Assembly (NCBI GenBank): GCA_963920705.1
Contig: OY987225.1
Location: 14,774,829 to 14,838,828, forward strand
From: Odiellus spinosus
Lineage: Eukaryota; Arthropoda; Arachnida; Opiliones; Phalangiidae
Reading direction: 5' to 3'
DNA: 64,000 nucleotides
Under the pieces are notes generated by a model that was not told where the DNA came from, searched no databases, and saw nothing but the letters and a program-made list of their open reading frames with translations. Of this stretch, positions 1 through 13,059 are shown in pieces (position 1 is the stretch's first letter; the number at the start of each line of letters is the position of its first letter). The translations under genes and the position numbers were made by a program.

Positions 1-1647
1 AATTGAAAATAACTCTCAATCGAAAATAACTCTCAAAAGAAAATAACTCTTCAACTGAAAATAACTCTTCAATCGAAAATAACTCTTCAACTGAAAATAA
101 CTCTTCAATCGAAAATAACTCTTCAATGGAAAATAACTCTTCAATTGAAAATAACTCTTCAATTGAAAATAACTCTCAATCGAAAATAACTCTCAATCGA
201 AAATAACTCTTCAATTGAAAATAACTCTCAATCGAAAATAACACTCAATCGAAAATATCTCTTCAATTGAAAATAACTCTCAATCGAAAATAACTTAATC
301 GAAAATAACTCTTGAATCGAAAAAAACTCTTCAATTGAAAATAACTCTCAATCGAAAATAACTCTTCAATTGAAAATAACTCTTCAATCGAAAATAACTC
401 TTCAATTGAAAATCTCTTCAACTGAAAATAACTCTTCAATCGATAATAACTCTCAATCGAAAATAACTCTCAATCGAAAATATCTCTTCAATTGAAAATA
501 ACTCTCAATCGAAAATATCTCTTCAATTGAAAATAACTCTCAATTGAAAATAACTCTCAATCGAAAATAACTCAATCGAAAATATCTCTTCAATTGAAAA
601 TAACTCTCAATCGAAAATATCTCTTCAATTGAAAATAACTCTCAATCGAAAATAACTCTCAATCGAAAATAACTCAATCGAAAATAACTCTTGAATCGAA
701 AAAACTCTTCAATTGAAAATAACTCTCAATCGAAAATAACTCTTCAATTGAAAATAACTCTCAATCGAAAATAGCTCTCAATCGAAAATAACTCTTCAAT
801 TGAAAATAACTCTCAAAAGAAAATAAATCTTCAATTGAAAATAACTCTTCAATGGAAAATAACTCTTCAATTGAAAATAACTCTCAAAAGAAAATAACTC
901 TTCAACTGAAAATAACTCTTCAATCGAAAATAACTCTTCAATTGAAAATAACTCTCAATCGAAAATAGCTCTTCAATTGAAAATAACTCTTCAATCGAAA
1001 ATAACTCTTCAATTGAAAATCTCTTCAACTGAAAATAACTCTTCAATCGATAATAACTCTTCAATCGATAATAACTCTCAATCGAAAATAACTCTCAATC
1101 GAAAATATCTCTTCAATTGAAAATAACTCTCAATCGAAAATATCTCTTCAATTGAAAATAACTCTCAATCGAAAATAACTCAATCGAAAATATCTCTTCA
1201 ATTGAAAATAACTCTCAATCGAAAATATCTCTTCAATTGAAAATAACTCTCAATCGAAAATAACTCAATCGAAAATTACTCTTGAATCGAAAAAACTCTT
1301 CAATTGAAAATAACTCTCAATCGAAAATAACTCTTCAATTGAAAATAACTCTCAATCGAAAATAGCTCTCAATCGAAAATAACTCTTCAATTGAAAATAA
1401 CTCTCAAAAGAAAATAAATCTTCGATTGAAAATAACTCTTCAATGGAAAATAACTCTTCAATTGAAAATAACTCTCAAAAGAAAATAACTCTTCAACTGA
1501 AAATAACTCTTCAATCGAAAATAACTCTTCAATTGAAAATAACTCTCAATCGAAAATAGCTCTTCAATTGAAAATAACTCTTCAATCGAAAATAACTCTT
1601 CAATTGAAAAGAACTCTTCAAATGATATAACTCTCAAAAGAAAATAA

Positions 1648-1737
1648 CACTTCAACTGAAAATAACACTTCAACTGAAAATAACACTTCAACTGAAAATA
1701 ACACTTCAACTGAAAATAACACTTCAACTGAAAATAA
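1648..1737 (+). repeat. Homogeneous 18-bp VNTR, 5 units
   Basis: Five identical units of CACTTCAACTGAAAATAA follow the marker AAATGATATAACTC. The same marker plus VNTR recurs across the window with different unit numbers. Confidence 0.9.
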
Positions 1738-2056
1738 CTCTTCAATCGAAAATAACACTTCAATTGAAAATAACTCTTCGATTCAAAATAATTCTTCAAT
1801 GGAAAATAACCTTTCGATTCAAAATAACTCTCAATCGAAAATAACTCTTCAATTGAAAATAACTCTTCAATTGAATATAACTCTTCAACTGAAAATAACT
1901 CTCAATCGAAAATAACTCTCAAAAGAAAATAACTCTTCAACTGAAAATAACTCTTCAATCGAAAATAACTCTTCAACTGAAAATAACTCTTCAATCGAAA
2001 ATAACTCTTCAATTGAAAAGAACTCTTCAAATGATATAACTCTCAAAAGAAAATAA

Positions 2057-2164
2057 CACTTCAACTGAAAATAACACTTCAACTGAAAATAACACTTCAA
2101 CTGAAAATAACACTTCAACTGAAAATAACACTTCAACTGAAAATAACACTTCAACAGAAAATAA
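2057..2164 (+). repeat. Homogeneous 18-bp VNTR, 6 units
   Basis: Five units of CACTTCAACTGAAAATAA plus a sixth with CAACAG in place of CAACTG. This is the second copy of the local 427-bp higher-order unit. Confidence 0.88.
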
Positions 2165-3400
2165 CTCTTCAATCGAAAATAACACTTCAATTGAAAATAA
2201 CTCTTCGATTCAAAATAATTCTTCAATGGAAAATAACCTTTCGATTCAAAATAACTCTCAATCGAAAATAACTCTTCAATTGAAAATAACTCTTCAATTG
2301 AATATAACTCTTCAACTGAAAATAACTCTCAATCGAAAATAACTCTCAAAAGAAAATAACTCTTCAACTGAAAATAACTCTTCAATCGAAAATAACTCTT
2401 CAACTGAAAATAACTCTTCAATCGAAAATAACTCTTCAATGGAAAATAACTCTTCAATTGAAAATAACTCTTCAATTGAAAATAACTCTCAATCGAAAAT
2501 AACTCTTCAATTGAAAATAACTCTCAATCGAAAATAACACTCAATCGAAAATATCTCTTCAATTGAAAATAACTCTCAATCGAAAATAACTTAATCGAAA
2601 ATAACTCTTCAATCGAAAATAACACTTCAATTGAAAATAACTCTTCGATTCAAAATAATTCTTCAATGGAAAATAACCTTTCGATTCAAAATAACTCTCA
2701 ATCGAAAATAACTCTTCAATTGAAAATAACTCTTCAATTGAATATAACTCTTCAACTGAAAATAACTCTCAATCGAAAATAACTCTCAATCGAAAATAAC
2801 TCTTCAATTGAAAATAACTCTCAATCGAAAATAGATCTTCAATTGAAAATAACTCTTCAATCGAAAATAACTCTTCAATTGAAAATAACTCTCAATCGAA
2901 AATAACTCTTCAATTGAAAATAACTCTCAATCGAAAATAACTCTCAATCGAAAATAACTCTTCAATTGAAAATAACTCTTCAATTGAATATAACTCTTCA
3001 ACTGAAAATAACTCTTAATCGAAAAAAACTCTTAATCGAAAATATCTCTTAATCGAAAATAACTCTTCAATTGAAAATAACTCAATCGAAAATAACTCTT
3101 CAATGGAAATTAACTATTCAATTGAAAATAACTCTCAATTGAAAATAACTCTTCAATTGAAAATAACTCTCAATCGAAAATAGATCTTCAATTGAAAATA
3201 ACTCTTCAATCGAAAATAACTCTTCAATTGAAAATAACTCTCAATCGAAAATAACTCTCAATCGAAAATAACTCTAAAATCGAAAATAACTCTTCAATTG
3301 AAAATAACTCTCAAAAGAAAATCTCTTCAACTGAAAATAACTCTTCAATCGAAAATAACTCTTCAATTGAAAATAACTCTCAAAAGAAAATAACACTTCA

Positions 3401-4640
3401 ATGGAAAATAACCTTTCAATAGAAAATAGCTCTTCAATGGATAATAATCTTTCAATTGAAAATAAATCTTCTATTGAAAATAAATCTTCTACTGAAAATA
3501 AATCTTCTACTGAAAATAACTCTCAAAGGAAAATAACTCTTCGATTGATAATAACTCTTCGATTGATAATAAATCTTCAATGGAAAATAACTCTTCAACG
3601 GAAAATAACCTTTAAATTGAAATAACTCTTAAATTAAAAATAACTTTTCGATTCAAAATAACTCTCAATCGAAAATAACTCTTCAATCGAAAATAACTCT
3701 TTAAAGAAAATAACTCTTTAAAGAAAATAACACTTCAACTGAAAATAACTCTTCAATCGATAATAACTCTTCGATTCAAAATAATTCTTCAATAGAAAAT
3801 AACTCTTCAATTGAAAATAACTCTCAATCGAAAATAACACTTCAATGGAAAATAACCTTTCAATAGAAAATAGCTCTTCAATGGAAAATAACCTTTCAAT
3901 TGAAAATAACCTTTCAATTGAAAATAAATCTTCTATTGAAAATAAATCTTCTACTGAAAATAAATCTTCTACTGAAAATAACTCTCAAAGGAAAATAACT
4001 CTTCGATTGATAATAACTCTTCGATTGATAATAACTCTTCAATGGAAAATAACTCTTCAATTGAAAATAACTCTTCAATTGAAAATAACTCTTCAACGGA
4101 AAATAACCTTTCAATTGAAATAACTCTTAAATTAAAAATAACTTTTCGATTCAAAATAACTCTCAATCGAAAATAACTCTTCAATCGAAAATAACTCTTT
4201 AAAGAAAATAACATTTCAACTGAAAATAACTCTTCAATCGATAATAACTCTTCGATTCAAAATAATTCTTCAATAGAAAATAACTCTTCAATGGAAAATA
4301 ACTCTTCAATTGAAAATAACTCTTCAATGGAAAATAACCTTTCAATTGAAAATAACTCTTCAATTGAAAATAACTCTCAATCGAAAATAACACTTCAATG
4401 GAAAATAACCTTTCAATAGAAAATAGCTCTTCAATGGAAAATAACCTTTCAATTGAAAATAACCTTTCAATTGAAAATAAATCTTCTATTGAAAATAAAT
4501 CTTCTACTGAAAATAAATCTTCTACTGAAAATAACTCTCAAAGGAAAATAACTCTTCGATTGATAATAACTCTTCGATTGATAATAACTCTTCAATCGAA
4601 AATAACTCTTCAATTGAAAATAACTCTCAATCGAAAATAG
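3401..4640 (+). repeat. Cluster of ORF1-like satellite blocks
   Basis: Three copies of a distinctive multi-unit block begin at 3,401, 3,845 and 4,398. Translated in the ORF1 phase each begins MENNLSIENSSS, continues with SIEN units and ends in NKSSTEN repeats. That is the order found at the C-terminal end of the hexapeptide tract in the LINE ORF1 (for example 34,443-34,552). Here the block runs on into CTCAAAGG units instead of the ORF1 C-terminal domain. The 4,398-4,640 copy recurs unchanged in translation at 5,598-5,840 and 11,789-12,031. Confidence 0.85.
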
Positions 4641-4940
4641 CTCTCAATCGAAAATAACTCTTCAATCGAAAATAACTCTTCAATTGAAAATAACTCTCAA
4701 AAGAAAAAAAATCTTCGATTGAAAATAACTCTTCAATGGAAAATAACTCTTCAATTGAAAATAACTCTCAAAAGAAAATAACTCTTCAACTGAAAATAAC
4801 TCTTCAATCGAAAATAACTCTTCAATTGAAAATAACTATCAATCGAAAATAGCTCTTCAATTGAAAATAACTCTTCAATCGAAAATAACTCTTCAATTGA
4901 AAAGAACTCTTCAAATGATATAACTCTCAAAAGAAAATAA

Positions 4941-5048
4941 CACTTCAACTGAAAATAACACTTCAACTGAAAATAACACTTCAACTGAAAATAACACTTC
5001 AACTGAAAATAACACTTCAACTGAAAATAACACTTCAACTGAAAATAA
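4941..5048 (+). repeat. Homogeneous 18-bp VNTR, 6 units
   Basis: Six identical units of CACTTCAACTGAAAATAA lie after the AAATGATATAACTC marker, in the same higher-order context as the array at 1,648. Confidence 0.88.
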
Positions 5049-6426
5049 CTCTTCAATCGAAAATAAAACTTCAATTGAAAATAACTCTTCGATTCAAAAT
5101 AATTCTTCAATGGAAAATAACTCTTCAATTGAAAATAACTCTTCAATTGAATATAACTCTTCAACTGAAAATAACTCTTAATCGAAAAAAACTCTTAATC
5201 GAAAATATCTCTTAATCGAAAATAACTCTTAATCGAACATAACTCTTCAATTGAAAATAACTCAATCGAAAATAACTCTTCAATGGAAATTAACTCTTCA
5301 ATTGAAAATAACTCTCAATTGAAAATAACTCTTCAATTGAAAATAACTCTCAATCGAAAATAGATCTTCAATTGAAAATAACTCTTCAATCGAAAATAAC
5401 TCTTCAATTGAAAATAACTCTCAATCGAAAATAACTCTTCAATTGAAAATAACTCTCAATCGAAAATAACTCTCAATCGAAAATAACTCTAAAAACGAAA
5501 ATAACTCTTCAATTGAAAATAACTCTCAAAAGAAAATCTCTTCAACTGAAAATAACTCTTCAATTGAAAATAACTCTCAATCGAAAATAACACTTCAATG
5601 GAAAATAACCTTTCAATAGAAAATAGCTCTTCAATGGAAAATAACCTTTCAATTGAAAATAACCTTTCAATTGAAAATAAATCTTCTATTGAAAATAAAT
5701 CTTCTACTGAAAATAAATCTTCTACTGAAAATAACTCTCAAAGGAAAATAACTCTTCGATTGATAATAACTCTTCGATTGATAATAACTCTTCAATCGAA
5801 AATAACTCTTCAATTGAAAATAACTCTCAATCGAAAATAGCTCTCAATCGAAAATAACTCTTCAATCGAAAATAACTCTTCAATTGAAAGTAACTCTCAA
5901 AATAAAATAAATCTTCGATTGAAAATAACTCTTCAATGGAAAATAACTCTTCAATTGAAAATAACTCTCAAAAGAAAATAACTCTTCAACTGAAAATAAC
6001 TCTTCAATCGAAAATAACTCTTCAATTGAAAATAACTCTCAATCGAAAATAGCTCTTCAATTGAAAATAACTCTTCAATCGAAAATAACTCTTCAATTGA
6101 AAATAACTCTCAATCGAAAATAGCTCTTCAATTGAAAATAACTCTTCAATTGAAAATAACTCTCAATCGAAAATAACTCTCAATCGAAAATAACTCTTCA
6201 ATTGAAAATAACTCTCAATCGAAAATAACTCTCAATCGAAAATAACTCTTCAATTGAAAATAACTCTCAATCGAAAATAACTCTCAATCGAAAATAACTC
6301 TAAAATCGAAAATAACTCTTCAATTGAAAATAACTCTCAAAATAAAATCTCTTCAACTGAAAATAACTCTTCAATCGAAAATAACTCTTCAATTGAAAAT
6401 AACTCTCAAAAGAAAATAACACTTCA

Positions 6427-8720
6427 ATGGAAAATAACCTTTCAATAGAAAATAGCTCTTCAATGGAAAATAACCTTTCAATTGAAAATAAATCTTCTAC
6501 TGAAAATAACTCTCAAAGGAAAATAACTCTTCGATTGATAATAACTCTTCGATTGATAATAACTCTTCAATGGAAAATAACTCTTCAATTGAAAATAACT
6601 CTTCAATTGAAAATAACTCTTCAACGGAAAATAACCTTTCAATTGAAATAACTCTTCAACTGAAATAACTCTTAAATTAAAAATAACTTTTCGATTCAAA
6701 ATAACTCTCAATCGAAAATAACTCTTCAATCGAAAATAACTCTTTAAAGAAAATAACACTTCAACTGAAAATAACTCTTCAATCGATAATAACTCTTCGA
6801 TTCAAAATAATTCTTCAATAGAAAATAACTCTTCAATGGAAAATAACTCTTCAATTGAAAATAACTCTTCAATGGAAAATAACCTTTCAATTGAAAATAA
6901 CTCTTCAATTGAAAATAACTCTCAATCGAAAATAACACTTCAATGGAAAATAACCTTTCAATAGAAAATAGCTCTTCAATGGAAAATAACCTTTCAATTG
7001 AAAATAACCTTTCAATTGAAAATAAATCTTCTATTGAAAATAAATCTTCTACTGAAAATAACTCTCAAAGGAAAATAACTCTTCGATTGATAATAACTCT
7101 TCGATTGATAATAACTCTTCGATTGAAAATAACTCTTCAATTGAAAATAACTCTTCAATTGAAAATAACTCTTCAACGGAAAATAACCTTTCAATTGAAA
7201 TAACTCTTCAACTGAAATAACTCTTCAACTGAAATAACTCTTAAATTAAAAATAACTTTTCGATTCAAAATAACTCTCAATCGAAAATAACTCTTCAATC
7301 GAAAATAACTCTCAAAAGAAAATAACACTTCAACTGAAAATAACTCTTCAATCGATAATAACTCTTCAATTGAAAATAACTCTTCGATTCAAAATATTTC
7401 TTCAATAGAAAATAACTCTTCAATGGAAAATAACTCTTCAATGGAAAATAACTCTTCAATGGAAAATAACCTTTCAATTGAAAATAACTCTTCAATTGAA
7501 AATAACTCTCAATCGAAAATAACACTTCAATGGAAAATAACCTTTCAATAGAAAATAGCTCTTCAATGGAAAATAACCTTTCAATTGAAAATAAATCTTC
7601 TATTGAAAATAAATCTTCTACTGAAAATAAATCTACTGAAAATAACTCTCAAAGGAAAATAACTCTTCGATTGATAATAACTCTTCGATTGATAATAACT
7701 CTTCAATGGAAAATAACTCTTCAATTGAAAATAACTCTTCAATTGAAAATAACTCTTCAACGGAAAATAACCTTTCAATTGAAATAACTCTTCAACTGAA
7801 ATAACTCTTAAATTAAAAATAACTTTTCGATTCAAAATAACTCTCAATCGAAAATAACTCTTCAATCGAAAATAACTCTCAAAAGAAAATAAAACTTCAA
7901 CTGAAAATAACTCTTCAATCGATAATAACTCTTCAATTGAAAATAACTCTTCGATTCAAAATAATTCTTCAATAGAAAATAACTCTTCATTGGAAAATAA
8001 CTCTTCAATTGAAAATAACTCTTCAATGGAAAATAACCTTTCAATTGAAAATAACTCTTCAATTGAAAATAACTCTCAATCGAAAATAACTCTTCAATTG
8101 ATAATAACTCTCAATCGAAAATATCTCTTCAATTGAAAATAACTCTCAAAAGAAAATAACTCTTCAACTGAAAATAACTCTCAAAAGAAAATAACACTTC
8201 AACTGAAAATAACTCTTCAATCGAAAATAACTCTTCGATTCAAAATGACTCTTCAACTGAAAATAACTCTTCAATCGAAAATAACTCTTCAATTGAAAAT
8301 AACTCTGCAATTGAAAATAACTCTCAAATGAAAATAACTCTTCAATTGAAAATAACTCTTCAATTGAAAATAACTCTCAATCGAAAATAGCTCTTCAATT
8401 GAAAATAACTCTCAATCGAAAATAACTCTTTAATTGAAAATAACTCTACAATTGAAAATAACTCTACAATTGAAAATAACTCTCAATCAAAAATAACTCT
8501 TCAATCGAAAATAACTCTTCAATTGCAAAAAACTCTCAAAAGAAAATAACTCTTCAACTGAAAATAACTCTTCAATCGAATATAACTCTTCAATTGAAAA
8601 TAACTCTTCAATTGAAAATAACTCTTCAATTGAAAATAACTCTCAATCGAAAATAACTCTTCAATTGAAAATAACTCTCAATCGAAAATAGCTCTTCAAT
8701 TGAAAATAACTCTCAATCGA
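6427..8720 (+). repeat. Higher-order repeat segment duplicated at 13.06-15.4 kb
   Basis: Unit order from 6,943 to about 8,720 matches 13,631 to about 15,408 with a constant offset of 6,688 bp. The match extends upstream to 6,427 and 13,060 with small unit-number indels. It contains ORF1-like blocks at 6,427, 6,943 and 7,530, so an internal period of roughly 0.5-0.6 kb is also visible. Confidence 0.75.
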
Positions 8721-10743
8721 AAATAACTCTTCAATCGAAAATAACTCTTCAATTGAAAAAACTCTCAAAAGAAAATAACTCTTCAACTGAAAATAACTCT
8801 TCAATCGAAAATAACTCTTCAACTGAAAATAACTCTTCAATCGATAATAATTCTTCAATTGAAAATAACTCAATTGAAAATAACTCAATTGAAAATAACT
8901 CAATTGAAAATAACTCTTCAATTGAAAATAACTCTTCAATTGAAAATAACTCAATCGAAAATAACTCAATCGAAAATAACTCTTCAATCGAAAATAACTC
9001 TTCAATGGAAAATAACTCTTCAATCGAAAATAACTCTTCAATGGAAAATAAATCTCAATCGAAAATCTCTCTTCAATTGAAAATAACTCTCAATCGAAAA
9101 TCTCTCTTCTATTGAAAATAACTATCAATCGAAAATAACTCTTCAATTGAAAATATCTCTATAATTGAAAATAACTCTCAATCGAAAATAACTCTCAAAA
9201 GAAAATAACTCTTCAACTGAAAATAACTCTTCAATCGAAAATAACTCTTCAACTGAAAATAACTCTTCAATCGAAAATAACTCTTCAATGGAAAATAACT
9301 CTTCAATTGAAAATAACTCTTCAATTGAAAATAACTCTCAATCGAAAATAACTCTTCAATTGAAAATAACTCTCAATCGAAAATAACACTCAATCGAAAA
9401 TATCTCTTCAATTGAAAATAACTCTCAATCGAAAATAACTTAATCGAAAATAACTCTTGAATCGAAAAAAACTCTTCAATTGAAAATAACTCTCAATCGA
9501 AAATAACTCTTCAATTGAAAATAACTCTTCAATCGAAAATAACTCTTCAATTGAAAATCTCTTCAACTGAAAATAACTCTTCAATCGATAATAACTCTCA
9601 ATCGAAAATAACTCTCAATCGAAAATATCTCTTCAATTGAAAATAACTCTCAATCGAAAATATCTCTTCAATTGAAAATAACTCTCAATTGAAAATAACT
9701 CTCAATCGAAAATAACTCAATCGAAAATATCTCTTCAATTGAAAATAACTCTCAATCGAAAATATCTCTTCAATTGAAAATAACTCTTGAATCGAAAAAA
9801 CTCTTCAATTGAAAATAACTCTCAATCGAAAATAACTCTTCAATTGAAAATAACTCTCAATCGAAAATAGCTCTCAATCGAAAATAACTCTTCAATTGAA
9901 AATAACTCTCAAAAGAAAATAAATCTTCAATTGAAAATAACTCTTCAATGGAAAATAACTCTTCAATTGAAAATAACTCTCAAAAGAAAATAACTCTTCA
10001 ACTGAAAATAACTCTTCAATCGAAAATAACTCTTCAATTGAAAATAACTCTCAATCGAAAATAGCTCTTCAATTGAAAATAACTCTTCAATCGAAAATAA
10101 CTCTTCAATTGAAAATCTCTTCAACTGAAAATAACTCTTCAATCGATAATAACTCTTCAATCGATAATAACTCTCAATCGAAAATAACTCTCAATCGAAA
10201 ATATCTCTTCAATTGAAAATAACTCTCAATCGAAAATATCTCTTCAATTGAAAATAACTCTCAATCGAAAATAACTCAATCGAAAATATCTCTTCAATTG
10301 AAAATAACTCTCAATCGAAAATATCTCTTCAATTGAAAATAACTCTCAATCGAAAATAACTCAATCGAAAATTACTCTTGAATCGAAAAAACTCTTCAAT
10401 TGAAAATAACTCTCAATCGAAAATAACTCTTCAATTGAAAATAACTCTCAATCGAAAATAGCTCTCAATCGAAAATAACTCTTCAATTGAAAATAACTCT
10501 CAAAAGAAAATAAATCTTCGATTGAAAATAACTCTTCAATGGAAAATAACTCTTCAATTGAAAATAACTCTCAAAAGAAAATAACTCTTCAACTGAAAAT
10601 AACTCTTCAATCGAAAATAACTCTTCAATTGAAAATAACTCTCAATCGAAAATAGCTCTTCAATTGAAAATAACTCTTCAATCGAAAATAACTCTTCAAT
10701 TGAAAAGAACTCTTCAAATGATATAACTCTCAAAAGAAAATAA

Positions 10744-10869
10744 CACTTCAACTGAAAATAACACTTCAACTGAAAATAACACTTCAACTGAAAATAACAC
10801 TTCAACTGAAAATAACACTTCAACTGAAAATAACACTTCAACTGAAAATAACACTTCAACTGAAAATAA
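10744..10869 (+). repeat. Homogeneous 18-bp VNTR, 7 units
   Basis: Seven identical units of CACTTCAACTGAAAATAA. This is the counterpart of 1,648-1,737 in the 9.1-kb duplication, with two more units. Confidence 0.9.
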
Positions 10870-12331
10870 CTCTTCAATCGAAAATAACACTTCAATTGAA
10901 AATAACTCTTCGATTCAAAATAATTCTTCAATGGAAAATAACCTTTCGATTCAAAATAACTCTCAATCGAAAATAACTCTTCAATTGAAAATAACTCTTC
11001 AATTGAATATAACTCTTCAACTGAAAATAACTCTCAATCGAAAATAACTCTCAAAAGAAAATAACTCTTCAACTGAAAATAACTCTTCAATCGAAAATAA
11101 CTCTTCAACTGAAAATAACTCTTCAATCGAAAATAACTCTTCAATGGAAAATAACTCTTCAATTGAAAATAACTCTTCAATTGAAAATAACTCTCAATCG
11201 AAAATAACTCTTCAATTGAAAATAACTCTCAATCGAAAATAACACTCAATCGAAAATATCTCTTCAATTGAAAATAACTCTCAATCGAAAATAACTTAAT
11301 CGAAAATAACTCTTCAATCGAAAATAACACTTCAATTGAAAATAACTCTTCGATTCAAAATAATTCTTCAATGGAAAATAACCTTTCGATTCAAAATAAC
11401 TCTCAATCGAAAATAACTCTTCAATTGAAAATAACTCTCAATTGAAAATAACTCAATCGAAAATAACTCTTCAATGGAAATTAACTCTTCAATTGAAAAT
11501 AACTCTCAATTGAAAATAACTCTTCAATTGAAAATAACTCTCAATCGAAAATAGATCTTCAATTGAAAATAACTCTTCAATCGAAAATAACTCTTCAATT
11601 GAAAATAACTCTCAATCGAAAATAACTCTTCAATTGAAAATAACTCTCAATCGAAAATAACTCTCAATCGAAAATAACTCTAAAATCGAAAATAACTCTT
11701 CAATTGAAAATAACTCTCAAAAGAAAATCTCTTCAACTGAAAATAACTCTTCAATTGAAAATAACTCTCAATCGAAAATAACACTTCAATGGAAAATAAC
11801 CTTTCAATAGAAAATAGCTCTTCAATGGAAAATAACCTTTCAATTGAAAATAACCTTTCAATTGAAAATAAATCTTCTATTGAAAATAAATCTTCTACTG
11901 AAAATAAATCTTCTACTGAAAATAACTCTCAAAGGAAAATAACTCTTCGATTGATAATAACTCTTCGATTGATAATAACTCTTCAATCGAAAATAACTCT
12001 TCAATTGAAAATAACTCTCAATCGAAAATAGCTCTCAATCGAAAATAACTCTTCAATCGAAAATAACTCTTCAATTGAAAATAACTCTCAAAAGAAAATA
12101 AATCTTCGATTGAAAATAACTCTTCAATGGAAAATAACTCTTCAATTGAAAATAACTCTCAAAAGAAAATAACTCTTCAACTGAAAATAACTCTTCAATC
12201 GAAAATAACTCTTCAATTGAAAATAACTCTCAATCGAAAATAGCTCTTCAATTGAAAATAACTCTTCAATCGAAAATAACTCTTCAATTGAAAAGAACTC
12301 TTCAAATGATATAACTCTCAAAAGAAAATAA

Positions 12332-12457
12332 CACTTCAACTGAAAATAACACTTCAACTGAAAATAACACTTCAACTGAAAATAACACTTCAACTGAAAA
12401 TAACACTTCAACTAAAAATAACACTTCAACTTAAAATAACACTTCAACTGAAAATAA
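12332..12457 (+). repeat. 18-bp VNTR, 7 units with two marker variants
   Basis: Seven units, of which the fifth has CAACTAAAAA and the sixth CAACTTAAAA. The same two variants occur at 26,146-26,271 and, reverse-complemented, at 43,518-43,643. These three loci are therefore copies of one ancestral block. Confidence 0.9.
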
Positions 12458-13059
12458 CTCTTCAATCGAAAATAACACTTCAATTGAAAATAACTCTTCG
12501 ATTCAAAATAATTCTTCAATGGAAAATAACCTTTCGATTCAAAATAACTCTCAATCGAAAATAACTCTTCAATTGAAAATAACTCTTCAATTGAATATAA
12601 CTCTTCAACTGAAAATAACTCTTAATCGAAAAAAACTCTTAATCGAAAATATCTCTTAATCGAAAATAACTCTTCAATTGAAAATAACTCAATCGAAAAT
12701 AACTCTTCAATGGAAATTAACTCTTCAATTGAAAATAACTCTCAATTGAAAATAACTCTTCAATTGAAAATAACTCTCAATCGAAAATAGATCTTCAATT
12801 GAAAATAACTCTTCAATCGAAAATAACTCTTCAATTGAAAATAACTCTCAATCGAAAATAACTCTCAATCGAAAATAACTCTTCAATTGAAAATAACTCT
12901 CAATCGAAAATAACTCTCAATCGAAAATAACTCTAAAATCGAAAATAACTCTTCAATTGAAAATAACTCTCAAAAGAAAATCTCTTCAACTGAAAATAAC
13001 TCTTCAATCGAAAATAACTCTTCAATTGAAAATAACTCTCAAAAGAAAATAACACTTCA

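Larger units (their letters stand above)
867..2226 (+). repeat. Higher-order repeat block, duplicated about 9.1 kb downstream
   Basis: The unit order between about 867 and 1,799 recurs at 9,963-10,931 with a constant offset of 9,096 bp. The only clear difference is the number of CACTTCAACTGAAAATAA units, five here and seven there. Inside this block, 1,458-1,799 is itself repeated at 1,885-2,226 with a 427-bp offset. This is a tandem higher-order structure on top of the 18-bp period. Confidence 0.75.

Noticed and set aside
4751-5164. Long low-complexity ORFs in the satellite as genes (for example 137 residues of QLKCYF repeats)
   Set aside because: They arise because the 18-mer has four stop-free frames. 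Frame breaks follow 17-bp units at random, and starts and stops show no gene structure.
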